A DNA stretch of 64,000 nucleotides, taken from Sinosporangium album. GTDB lineage: Bacteria > Actinomycetota > Actinomycetes > Streptosporangiales > Streptosporangiaceae. Below, one piece after another: positions 1 to 8,067 of this stretch. The stretch is taken from assembly GCF_900100605.1 (NCBI RefSeq), contig NZ_FNCN01000005.1, positions 38,828-102,827 on the forward strand, written 5' to 3'. A program made the position numbers and the translations under genes. Numbering within the stretch: position 1 is the stretch's first letter; the number at the start of each line of letters is the position of its first letter. The notes below the pieces were generated by a model. That model was not told the DNA's origin. It made no database searches and worked only from the letters and a program-made list of their open reading frames with translations.

Positions 1-87
1 AGTGAGGAGGGAAGGCGCCGGGTCAAGAGCCCCCTCGCCGCGACGCGAAGCGTCGCCATCAGACACATCGCGCGCCGGAGGCGCGCA
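1..87. repeat. REP-like element with two back-to-back hairpins
   Basis: Two perfect triloop hairpins lie side by side. GCGACGC-GAA-GCGTCGC is at about 41-57 and GCGCGCC-GGA-GGCGCGC at about 69-85, ending just before the kdpD start codon. Bases 1-60 align with 33809-33868 at about 52 of 60 positions. The first hairpin is preserved there by a paired change (GCGGCGC/GCGCCGC), which suggests that the structure is maintained. The element is cut by the window edge. It may be a dispersed palindromic repeat; the second hairpin lies over the kdpD ribosome-binding region. Confidence 0.65.
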
Positions 88-2784
88 ATGAGCAGGGGTC
101 GGCTGCGGGTCTACCTGGGGGCGGCCCCTGGGGTGGGGAAGACTTACGCGATGCTCGGCGAGGGCCGGCGGCGTTCCGATCGGGGCACCGACGTCGTGGT
201 CGGCCTGGTCGAGACGCATGGCCGTCCCCGTACGGCGGAGCTCGTCGAGGGCCTGGAGGTGGTGCCCAGGCGGACCCTGCACCACCGGGGTGTCCCGTTC
301 GCCGAGATGGATGTGGACGCGATCCTTGCCCGGCGCCCGAAGGTGGCGCTGATCGACGAGTTGGCGCACACCAACGTGCCCGGTTCCCGCAATGAGAAGC
401 GCTGGCAGGACATCGAGGAGCTGCTCGACGCGGGCATCGACGTCGTCGCCACCGTCAATGTGCAGCATCTCGACTCGGTCAACGACGTGGTGCATCAGAT
501 CACCGGCGTGCCGCAGCGGGAGACCGTGCCTGACGAGGTGGTGCGCCGGGCCGACCAGGTGCAGCTTGTCGACATGGCGCCGGATGCGCTGCGCCGCCGT
601 ATGGCCCATGGCAACGTCTACCCGCCGGAGAAGATCGACGCGGCGTTGTCGAACTATTTCCGTGAAGGCAATCTCACCGCCCTGCGGGAGCTGGCGTTGC
701 TGTGGGTGGCGGGAAAAGTGGATGAGCAGCTCGACCGCTACCGCGCCGAGCACGGCATCGCCGGCACGTGGGAAGCGCGTGAGCGGGTCGTGGTGGCGTT
801 GACCGGCGGGCCTGAGGGCGACACTCTGATCCGCCGTGCCGTCCGTATCGCGGCCCGCACCAAAGGCGCCGATCTGCTCGCTGTCCACGTGACCGCCTCC
901 GACGGGTTGACGACGGCCGACCCGGCCAATCTGCTGCGGCAGCGCACGCTGGTCGAGAGCCTCGGCGGCTCCTACCACCAGGTGGTGGCCCATGATGTGC
1001 CGCGCGGGCTGCTGGACTTCGCCCGGGGGGTGAACGCGACACAGCTCGTGCTGGGGGCGTCGCGGCGCGGGCGGTTCGCCCAGTTGTTCTCTCGCGGGGT
1101 GGGGGTGACGACGACGGCGCTCTCGGGGTCGATCGACGTCCACATGATCACCCATGAGGAGGTGAGCCGGGGGCGCCGTCCGCACCGGTCGCGGGCGGTG
1201 CTGACGCGGGCCAGGCTCCGCGCCGGGTGGCTGCTGGCGGCGTTGGCGCAGCCCGCGCTGACGGCCGCGCTCTACCCGTTCCGCGAGGACGCCGGGCTTC
1301 CTGTGGAGATCCTGCTGTTCCTCCTGGTGGTCGTGATCGTCGCGCTGGTCGGCGGCATGTGGCCTGCGGTGACGGCCGCCGTGTTCGGTTTCCTGCTGCT
1401 CAACTACTACTTCACTCCGCCGCTCGACCAGTTCACGGTGTCGGACCCGAAGAACCTTTTCGCGCTACTCGTCTATGTGCTGATCGCGGTCATGGTGAGC
1501 GCGGTGGTGGGTCTGGCGGCCCGCCGTACGCGGGAGGCGGCGCGCGCGGGGGCCGACGCCGAGGTCTTGTCGACGCTCGCCGGACACGTGCTGCGCGGCG
1601 AGCACGCGTTGAACTCGCTGCTCGGCCGCTTGCGTGAGACGTTCGTGCTCACGTCGGTGACGCTGCTCGAACGGGTGCCCGGCACCGTGCCGACCCCGGG
1701 CGATCAGAACGACCCGGACGCGTGGCGCATCGTCGCGACCTCTGGCGGCACTCCGTGTACGTGCCCGGGCGCGGCCGACACGGAGATGGTCATCGACGAG
1801 GAGTTGATTCTCGCGCTGCGAGGCCGGCTTCTCGACGCCTCCGATCGGCGTGTCCTTGAGGCGTTCGCCGCTGAGGCCGCCGTGGCGCTGCGCCAGCAGC
1901 GCCTCGCCGAGCAGGCCGAACGGGCCCGCCCTCTCGCCGAGGCCGACAGGATGCGTACGGCGCTGCTCGCCGCGGTCAGCCATGACCTGCGTACGCCTCT
2001 CGCGTCGGCCAAGGCCGCCATCGAGAGCCTGCGCGCCACCGACGTGGACTGGTCCGAGCAGGACAAGGAGGAACTGCTGGCCACCGCCGACGAATCCCTC
2101 GTCAAACTGGCCAGGCTGGTCTCCAACCTGCTCGACATGAGCCGCCTCCAGGCGGGCGTGCTGGGGCTCGTCTTGCAGCCTGTGGCGCTGGAGGACGTCG
2201 TCCCGCGTGCCGTCGACGACATCGGCCCGCTCAGCGAACGGGTGCGGGCCGGGATATCCCCGTCGATTCCCCAGGTTCTCGCCGATCCGACCCTGCTGGA
2301 ACGCATCCTGGTCAACCTCATCTCGAACGCCGTGCGCTACAGCCCGCAGGAGACCGTGGTGCTCATCACCGCGAGCGGGCACCGCGACCATGTGGAGATC
2401 CGCGTCATCGACCGCGGCACGGGCATCCCGCCCGAGGAGCACGACCGCGTATTCCTCCCCTTCCAACGCCTGGGCGACCGCGACAACCACACCGGGGTCG
2501 GGCTCGGCCTTGCCCTGTCGCGCGGTCTCGCCGAGGCCATGGGCGGAACGCTCATCCCCGACGAGACGCCGGGCGGCGGACTGACCATGATCCTCACCCT
2601 GCCCGTCTCGACGCCTCCCGCCTCCACTCCCGACGGCCCGGCGCCGAGCTCCATGCCCGGTTCCATGCCCGGTTCTATGCCCAACGCACACGGGTCGACC
2701 CACGGTTCCGCGCCTGCTCCTCTCACCGTCCCGCCGCAGACCCGGCGGGATGCAGAAGCGCGGGACCCTGATCACGCGGAATGA
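88..2784 (+). CDS. kdpD: Sensor histidine kinase KdpD
   Basis: Membrane sensor kinase of potassium limitation; 898 residues, the usual KdpD length. The N-terminal KdpD domain carries the Walker A motif GAAPGVGKT (residues 11-19). A universal-stress-like domain follows (about 230-370), then four closely spaced membrane helices of the DUF4118 type (about 378-480), a GAF-like region, the phosphoacceptor H632 in SHDLRTPL, and an ATPase domain with NLISNAVRY, DRGTGIPPE and GLGLALSRG. The last ~50 residues are a Pro/Ser/Gly-rich tail encoded partly by a 12-bp repeat. No kdpE response regulator or kdpFABC gene follows; the stop overlaps the start of a KimA-type potassium transporter (ATGA). kdp partners could lie upstream of the window. 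Family assignment is firm; control of the downstream transporters is inferred from the coupling. Confidence 0.95.
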   Translation: MSRGRLRVYLGAAPGVGKTYAMLGEGRRRSDRGTDVVVGLVETHGRPRTAELVEGLEVVPRRTLHHRGVPFAEMDVDAILARRPKVALIDELAHTNVPGSRNEKRWQDIEELLDAGIDVVATVNVQHLDSVNDVVHQITGVPQRETVPDEVVRRADQVQLVDMAPDALRRRMAHGNVYPPEKIDAALSNYFREGNLTALRELALLWVAGKVDEQLDRYRAEHGIAGTWEARERVVVALTGGPEGDTLIRRAVRIAARTKGADLLAVHVTASDGLTTADPANLLRQRTLVESLGGSYHQVVAHDVPRGLLDFARGVNATQLVLGASRRGRFAQLFSRGVGVTTTALSGSIDVHMITHEEVSRGRRPHRSRAVLTRARLRAGWLLAALAQPALTAALYPFREDAGLPVEILLFLLVVVIVALVGGMWPAVTAAVFGFLLLNYYFTPPLDQFTVSDPKNLFALLVYVLIAVMVSAVVGLAARRTREAARAGADAEVLSTLAGHVLRGEHALNSLLGRLRETFVLTSVTLLERVPGTVPTPGDQNDPDAWRIVATSGGTPCTCPGAADTEMVIDEELILALRGRLLDASDRRVLEAFAAEAAVALRQQRLAEQAERARPLAEADRMRTALLAAVSHDLRTPLASAKAAIESLRATDVDWSEQDKEELLATADESLVKLARLVSNLLDMSRLQAGVLGLVLQPVALEDVVPRAVDDIGPLSERVRAGISPSIPQVLADPTLLERILVNLISNAVRYSPQETVVLITASGHRDHVEIRVIDRGTGIPPEEHDRVFLPFQRLGDRDNHTGVGLGLALSRGLAEAMGGTLIPDETPGGGLTMILTLPVSTPPASTPDGPAPSSMPGSMPGSMPNAHGSTHGSAPAPLTVPPQTRRDAEARDPDHAE
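2651..2682. repeat. 12-bp minisatellite in the kdpD 3' end
   Basis: The 12-bp unit CCATGCCCGGTT occurs at 2651-2662 and 2663-2674, with a partial third copy to 2682. It encodes the SMPGSMPGSMP stretch of the KdpD tail. The complement resembles the 11-bp intergenic repeat at 26321-26364. Confidence 0.7.
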
Positions 2785-4622
2785 GCCCGATGTCCACCAC
2801 CACATCGTCCACGTCAAGTCCTCCCCCGCCGGCCCCCGCACCTGACCGGGCCGCCGCAGGCGACCGCCACCGGCTCACCGTCGTCGGTGGGCTCGCCGCC
2901 CTGTCCCTCGACGCGATGGCCTCGGTCGCCTACGGCCCCGAGGCGATCGTCCTGGTGCTCGCCCTCGCCGGGGGAGCGGGCATGGGGTTCACCCTGCCCG
3001 TCACGCTCGCCATCGCTCTGCTGCTGGCCGTGCTCACCTTCTCCTACCGCCAGGTCATCGCGGCCTTCCCCGACGGCGGCGGCGCGTACGGCGTGGCCAA
3101 GGCCCATCTCGGCCGCCGCGCCGGGCTCGTCGCGGCGGCCAGCCTGATCATCGACTATGTGCTGAACGTGGCGGTCTCGGTGGCCGCGGGCGTGGCCGCG
3201 CTGACGTCGGCGTTTCCGGGGCTTCTGCCGTACACGACGGTGCTCTGCCTGCTCGTGCTGGCTGTGATCACCGCGGTCAACTACAGGGGTATCGCGCACA
3301 GTGCGCGGGCTTTCATCGTGCCCACGGTCATCTATGTGGGGGCGATCGTGACGGTCATCGCCGCCGGTGTGCTGCGGGGCTCGCCCGCCGTGGCCGCGGA
3401 CCCCGCCGCGCAGGCCCAGGTCGTCGAGACGGTGGGCGTCCTGCTGCTGCTCAAGGCGTTCGCGAACGGCTGCGCCTCGCTCACGGGCGTGGAGGCCATC
3501 GCCAACGCGGTGCCCTCGTTCAAGCGGCCGAGGGTACGGCATGCGCAGCGGGCCGAGGTCGCGCTCGGCGGGCTGCTCGCGGTCATGCTGATCGGCATCG
3601 CGGTCGTGATCGAGAAGTTCTCCATCCGGCCCGTCGAGGGCGTCACCGTGCTCGCCCAGGTCACCCAGGCGTCCCTCGGCGACGGCGCGCTGTTCTACCT
3701 CGTGCAGTTCTCCACGGTCGTGCTGCTGGCGCTGGCGGCCAACACCTCGTTCGGGGGCCTGCCGGTGCTGGCGCACCTGCTGGCCAAGGACAACAACCTG
3801 CCGCACCTGTTCGCCTTGCGCGCCGAGCGGCAGGTCCACCGGTACGGCATCGCCTTCCTCGCCGTCACCTCCGCCATCCTGCTCGTGATCGCGCAGGGCG
3901 AGATGAACCTCTTGGTCCCGCTGTTCGCCATCGGGGTGTTCGTCGGGTTCACGCTGTCGCAGTTCGGCATGGTGCGGCACTGGCTGGGGGCTCGGCCGCG
4001 CGGCTGGCGGGCCCGGGTCGCCCTCAACGGCGGTGGCGCGCTGCTCACCGCCGTGGCCGCCGTCGTGGTCACGGTGACCAAGTTCGGCGAGGGCGGATGG
4101 CTGATCGTCGTCACGCTGCCGCTGCTGGTCGTGATGATGGAGGGCGTCAACCGCGCCTATACGCGCTTCGGCGACCGGCTGGAACTCGGCAGGACCCCGG
4201 TGCCGCCCCGGCCCCGCCGATCGGTCGCCGTGGTCCCGGTGCACACCGTCAACAGGCTCACCCACGACGCCCTCGCGGCGGCGCTCTCGCTGGGCGACCG
4301 GGTCGTCGCCGTCAACATCGCCCACCCTGAGGACGAGGGCGCGGCCCGCGCCTTCGTCGAGGAGTGGGAGCGCTGGCATCCCGACGTCGAACTGGTGCAG
4401 CTTTTCGACGCGCATTTCCGGCTGGCCGAACCCTTGGTCACCTATCTGTCCGCGGTGCCGGAAAGCCAGGTGTTCGTACTGATCGCCGAGATCGAACCCG
4501 AGCGTTTCTGGCAGCGGGTGCTGCAGAACCAGCGCGGCGGGGTGCTGGCCAGGGCGCTGCGGCGCCGTACGGACGCGGTGGTGTGCCGGATGCGGTTCCG
4601 CATCGGGCACCTGCCCTCCTGA
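2781..4622 (+). CDS. KimA-type APC-superfamily potassium transporter, copy 1
   Basis: Predicted high-affinity K+ uptake protein of the APC superfamily, 613 residues (Bacillus subtilis KimA has 607). About twelve hydrophobic helices run to residue ~460 and contain the family motifs LDAMASVAYGPEAI, SYRQVIAAFPDGGGAYGV and IIDYVLNVAVSVAAG. The final ~140 residues form a soluble cytoplasmic domain beginning VAVVPVHTVNRLTHDAL, as in KimA, where c-di-AMP controls activity. Such proteins are often annotated as amino-acid permeases. The start codon overlaps the kdpD stop, so translation is probably coupled. The next gene is a close paralogue with stretches of identical DNA, indicating tandem duplication. 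Potassium as substrate is inferred from family resemblance and the kdpD neighbour. Confidence 0.85.
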   Translation: MSPMSTTTSSTSSPPPPAPAPDRAAAGDRHRLTVVGGLAALSLDAMASVAYGPEAIVLVLALAGGAGMGFTLPVTLAIALLLAVLTFSYRQVIAAFPDGGGAYGVAKAHLGRRAGLVAAASLIIDYVLNVAVSVAAGVAALTSAFPGLLPYTTVLCLLVLAVITAVNYRGIAHSARAFIVPTVIYVGAIVTVIAAGVLRGSPAVAADPAAQAQVVETVGVLLLLKAFANGCASLTGVEAIANAVPSFKRPRVRHAQRAEVALGGLLAVMLIGIAVVIEKFSIRPVEGVTVLAQVTQASLGDGALFYLVQFSTVVLLALAANTSFGGLPVLAHLLAKDNNLPHLFALRAERQVHRYGIAFLAVTSAILLVIAQGEMNLLVPLFAIGVFVGFTLSQFGMVRHWLGARPRGWRARVALNGGGALLTAVAAVVVTVTKFGEGGWLIVVTLPLLVVMMEGVNRAYTRFGDRLELGRTPVPPRPRRSVAVVPVHTVNRLTHDALAAALSLGDRVVAVNIAHPEDEGAARAFVEEWERWHPDVELVQLFDAHFRLAEPLVTYLSAVPESQVFVLIAEIEPERFWQRVLQNQRGGVLARALRRRTDAVVCRMRFRIGHLPS

Positions 4623-4764
4623 GCTTCCCCGGTAGGCGCGTCGGGGAGTGCCGTCAACCCGGGCGGTTCCTGGGAAGTGCTCTTGGGAATTGCCCGGGTT
4701 CGGTATTGACGCGCCGCACAGTCGGATCCTGAATCCGACTGTCCTGATCAGGTGGAATGGGCCG
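4623..4764 (+). promoter_or_regulatory. Structured 5' leader of the second kimA copy; riboswitch candidate
   Basis: This 142-base gap holds nested inverted repeats. The outer arm GGCGCGTC (4635-4642) pairs with GACGCGCC (4708-4715). The inner arm AACCCGGGC (4656-4664) pairs with GCCCGGGTT (4692-4700). A 10-bp hairpin follows (4718-4727 with 4733-4742), with loop CCTGA. That loop is complementary to TCAGG at 4748-4752, which overlaps the ribosome-binding sequence AGGTGG (4750-4755) of the next gene. A loop-to-RBS pseudoknot could therefore block translation. In Bacillus, kimA is controlled by the c-di-AMP (ydaO) riboswitch, but I do not see the conserved ydaO motifs here, so the ligand is unknown. 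Confidence 0.55.
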
Positions 4765-6588
4765 GTGCCCACGTCCGCCCAGCCGCACGGGAAACGCCCC
4801 GGACATCCCAAGGGGGCCGACCACGACCGGCTCGGCGTCGTCGGGGGCCTGTCCGCGCTGTCCCTCGACGCGATGGCCTCCATCGCTTACGGGCCCGAGG
4901 CGATCGTCCTCGTGCTCGCCCTCGCGGGCTCCGCGGCGCTCGGCTACACCCTGCCCGTCACCGTGGCCATCGCGCTGCTGCTGGCCGTGCTCACCGTGTC
5001 GTACCGCCAGGTCATCGCGGCCTTCCCCACAGGCGGCGGCGCGTACGGCGTGTCCAAGACCTACCTCGGCCGTCCCGCCGCACTGGTCGCCGGGGCCAGC
5101 CTGATCATCGACTATGTGCTGAACGTGGCGGTCTCGGTGGCCGCGGGCGTGGCCGCGCTGACGTCGGCGTTTCCCGAGCTCCTGCCGTACCGCGTGGTGC
5201 TGTGCCTGGTGGTGCTCGCGCTGATCACGGGCATCAACCTCAGAGGCATCGCCCGCAGCGCGCGGGCCTTCATCACCCCGACGGTCGTCTACATCGGCGC
5301 GATCATGCTGGTGATCGTGGTCGGGCTGATCCGCGGCTCACCCGCCGTGGCGCACCACGGCCACCACGTCCAGGCGGTCGAGACGGTGGGCGTGTTCCTG
5401 CTGCTGCGGGCCTTCGCCAACGGCTGCGTCGCGCTCACGGGCGTGGAGGCCATCGCCAACGCGGTGCCCTCGTTCAAGGATCCGAGGGTACGGCACGCGC
5501 AGCGGGCCGAGGTCGCGCTCGGCGCGCTGCTCGCGACCATGCTGATCGGCGTCGGGGTGCTGATCGAGAAGTTCTCCATCGGGCCGGTTCCAGGCGTCAC
5601 CGTCCTGTCCCAGGTCACCGAGGCGTCCCTCGGGGACGGACCCCTGTACTACCTCGTGCAGTTCACCACGGTCATCCTGCTGGCGCTGGCGGCCAACACC
5701 TCGTTCGGGGGCCTGCCGGTGCTGGCGCACCTGCTGGCCAAGGACGACAACCTGCCGCACCTGTTCGCCCTGCGCGCCGAGCGGCAGGTCCACCGGTACG
5801 GCATCGCCTTCCTCGCCGTGACCGCGGCCCTCCTGCTGGTCGTCGCCGAGGGGGAGATGAACCTCCTGGTCCCGCTGTTCGCCATCGGGGTGTTCATCGG
5901 GTTCACGCTGTCGCAGTTCGGCATGGTGAAGCACTGGCTGACCTCACGGCCGGCCGGATGGCACTACAAGGCGGCGCTCAACGGGACCGGCGGGTTCCTC
6001 ACCGGGGCGGCGGCCATCGTGATCACCGTGACGAAGGTGGGGGAGGGCGGCTGGCTGATCGTCATCGCGCTGCCTCTGCTGGTGGCGGGCATGGAGGGCG
6101 TGAACCGCGCCTATGCCCGCTTCGCCGTACGGCTTCAGGTCGGTGAGGTCCCCACGCCGCCCAGGCCCCGCCGTTCGGTGGTCGTGGTGCCCGTGCACAC
6201 CGTCAACCGGCTCACCCACGACGCCCTGGCCGTCGCCCTGTCCCTGGGCGACCGGGTCGTCGCCGTCAACGTCACCCACCCCGACGACGAGGGGGAGGCC
6301 CATGCGTTCGTGGAGCAGTGGGAGCGCTGGGACCCCGGCGTCGAACTCGTCCAGGTCTTCGACCCGCGCTTCAGAACGGCCGAGCCGCTGATCACCTATG
6401 TGACGGGTCTGCGGGAGAGCCACGTGCTCGTGCTGATCGCCGAGATCCAGCCCGAGCACAGATGGCAGGCGATCTTGAAGAACCAGCGCGGCGCGATCAT
6501 CGCCGCCGCGCTCCGGCGGACGGACGTCGTGATCTGCCGGATGCGTTTCCGCGTCGGCGACCGGCCGCCCGGCCCGCCGCACGCGTGA
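4765..6588 (+). CDS. KimA-type APC-superfamily potassium transporter, copy 2
   Basis: Paralogue of the preceding gene: 608 residues, about twelve membrane helices and the same C-terminal soluble domain (VVVVPVHTVNRLTHDAL). The GTG at 4765 is preferred over an upstream GTG at 4648. It follows AGGTGG at 4750-4755, gives a length matching copy 1 and KimA, and leaves the inverted-repeat leader untranslated. DNA segments 3137-3217 and 5094-5174 are identical over 81 bp, and 3723 onward matches over 69 bp. This suggests recent duplication or gene conversion. The cytoplasmic N-terminus differs most between copies. Likely K+ uptake under separate, leader-mediated control. Confidence 0.85.
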   Translation: MPTSAQPHGKRPGHPKGADHDRLGVVGGLSALSLDAMASIAYGPEAIVLVLALAGSAALGYTLPVTVAIALLLAVLTVSYRQVIAAFPTGGGAYGVSKTYLGRPAALVAGASLIIDYVLNVAVSVAAGVAALTSAFPELLPYRVVLCLVVLALITGINLRGIARSARAFITPTVVYIGAIMLVIVVGLIRGSPAVAHHGHHVQAVETVGVFLLLRAFANGCVALTGVEAIANAVPSFKDPRVRHAQRAEVALGALLATMLIGVGVLIEKFSIGPVPGVTVLSQVTEASLGDGPLYYLVQFTTVILLALAANTSFGGLPVLAHLLAKDDNLPHLFALRAERQVHRYGIAFLAVTAALLLVVAEGEMNLLVPLFAIGVFIGFTLSQFGMVKHWLTSRPAGWHYKAALNGTGGFLTGAAAIVITVTKVGEGGWLIVIALPLLVAGMEGVNRAYARFAVRLQVGEVPTPPRPRRSVVVVPVHTVNRLTHDALAVALSLGDRVVAVNVTHPDDEGEAHAFVEQWERWDPGVELVQVFDPRFRTAEPLITYVTGLRESHVLVLIAEIQPEHRWQAILKNQRGAIIAAALRRTDVVICRMRFRVGDRPPGPPHA

Positions 6589-6603
6589 GGCGAAGGGCCG
6601 CTC

Positions 6604-7269
6604 TCAGGCGGTGTCCGGTCCGGGTACGGCGCTGCCGAGGACATGGCCGATGCGGTCGAAGGTGAGGTGCTGGAGGTGTTCGACGGTGAAGCCGGCCCGC
6701 CGGATCTCGGCGACGGGGTCGCGGTCGGGGCGGCAGCCGCCGCAGGCGCGCCGCCAGAGCGGGGAGACCAGCGAGGTGGCGAGCGCGGTCACGGGGTTCT
6801 TCGGTACGGCGTGCTCGTAGAACCTGAGCCGTCCGCCCGGGCGCAGCACCCGGCGGATCTCGGCGAGGGCGTCGGCGGTCGTGTCCGCCCGGCACAGGGC
6901 GAGCGAGCACACGACGGCCGAGCAGGTGGCGTCGGCCACGGGAAGGGCGGTGAAGTCGCCGCCGACCACCCGGGCGCGGGGGCAGCCCAGCTCGCAGGTG
7001 TGGCGGGCGGTCTCCCGGACGAAGGGGTCGGGCTCGACCAGAATGATCTCCGTGACGCCGGGCGGGTAGCACATCGCCTTGACCCCGTCGCCCGAGCCGA
7101 TCTCCAGCACGGTCCCGGTGAGATCCGAGAGCAGTGCGGCCCGTTCGGGGGTGGGGGCGAAGGTGCGCCGGTCGCGCACCGGCCTGGGGTGGTGGAACTG
7201 CTCCATGCCGCCGCCGAAGTATCGGCCGGTATCGGGGGGCCTGTCCTCGTCGATGCCAAGCGCCGCCAT
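6604..7269 (-). CDS. Class I SAM-dependent methyltransferase
   Basis: Small soluble methyltransferase of the UbiE/Methyltransf_11 type, 221 residues. Motif I VLEIGSGDG, the acidic motif II in IILVEPD, and the post-motif region RVLRPGGRLRFYEH are all present. A Cys-containing stretch (ACGGCRPDRD) lies near the C-terminus. The ATG at 7269 is chosen because AGGAGG lies 5 bases upstream; an in-frame GTG further out would place that ribosome site inside the gene. It converges on kimA copy 2 with 15 bases between stops. The substrate is not identifiable from the sequence. Confidence 0.8.
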   Translation of the reverse strand: MAALGIDEDRPPDTGRYFGGGMEQFHHPRPVRDRRTFAPTPERAALLSDLTGTVLEIGSGDGVKAMCYPPGVTEIILVEPDPFVRETARHTCELGCPRARVVGGDFTALPVADATCSAVVCSLALCRADTTADALAEIRRVLRPGGRLRFYEHAVPKNPVTALATSLVSPLWRRACGGCRPDRDPVAEIRRAGFTVEHLQHLTFDRIGHVLGSAVPGPDTA

Positions 7270-7458
7270 ATGTCCTCCTGACCTCGGCACCCCAACTATC
7301 AGGCGGTGTTCCTTCGCGCGTGCGGGCCCCTGACTGGATCTCGACGCGTACTCCGCGAATCTTGACGTTTTCTTGACGGGGTATCGGATTGGCCGAACGG
7401 CTGATGTGCAGCTCTCCTTGGTGGTCTCTAAGGTGGTCCCTTACCCGTAACTGCCCGT

Positions 7459-8067
7459 ATGCCGAATGGACATGATCAGTTGAAGGCCCCCGAGATCAGT
7501 GTCGAGCTGTATAGAGCGGTTGTGGAGTTCGCGGGAGGGCTGCCCTCGTGGGTGCATGTCCTGGCGGAGATCGGGACCGACGCCGGACTCGTGCTGTTCG
7601 CTGTGATCTTCCTGCTGAACTGGTGGCTGGCACGCGGCGGTGATCCCCGGCGCATGGCGCTCGCGCTCGTCGGCCCGGTCGCCGTCGTCGGCGCCTACAT
7701 CGTCAGCGAGGTCACCAAGACGCTCATCCAGCAGGACCGGCCCTGCTGGAGCATGGCGGTGGCCACGATCGCCGAGTGCCCGGCGGCGGGCGACTGGTCC
7801 TTTCCCAGCAACCACGCCACCATCGCCGCGGGCGCGGCCGGAGCCCTGATGGTCGTGTGGCGTCCGAGCCGCTACTTCGCGCTCCCGCTCGCGGCCGGCA
7901 TGGCGTTCTCACGCGTGTTCGTCGGCGTGCACTACCCCCACGACGTGCTGGTGGGCTTCCTCATCGGAGCGATCCTCGCCCCGATCCTCACCCTCCTGCT
8001 GGTGGGCGCGGTGACCCCCCTCATCAAGGTGATGCGCAACAAGCGCATCCTGCACCAGTTGATCTAG
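7459..8067 (+). CDS. PAP2-superfamily membrane phosphatase
   Basis: Integral membrane phosphatase, 202 residues. All three PAP2 signature motifs are intact: K87-x6-R94P95 (KTLIQQDRP), PSNH at 116-119, and SR-x5-H158-x3-D162 (SRVFVGVHYPHD). About five hydrophobic helices surround them, so the active site faces outside. Family members dephosphorylate lipid phosphates such as undecaprenyl pyrophosphate or phosphatidylglycerol phosphate; the exact substrate is not visible. The only in-frame ATG is used and has no clear ribosome site. An inverted repeat TAAGG-N5-CCTTA (7429-7443) lies just upstream. Its stop codon overlaps the stop of the convergent gene within one CTAG. Confidence 0.85.
   Translation: MPNGHDQLKAPEISVELYRAVVEFAGGLPSWVHVLAEIGTDAGLVLFAVIFLLNWWLARGGDPRRMALALVGPVAVVGAYIVSEVTKTLIQQDRPCWSMAVATIAECPAAGDWSFPSNHATIAAGAAGALMVVWRPSRYFALPLAAGMAFSRVFVGVHYPHDVLVGFLIGAILAPILTLLLVGAVTPLIKVMRNKRILHQLI

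Noticed and set aside
4623-4764. Canonical ydaO (c-di-AMP) riboswitch
   Set aside because: The conserved core motifs of that class are not apparent by eye, although the gene context fits; kept only as a generic structured leader.
2814-4883. 689-residue minus-strand open frame opposite the first kimA
   Set aside because: Composition is rich in Gln/His/Arg/Gly as expected for the antisense of GC-rich membrane-protein codons; no domain; the plus-strand gene is clear.
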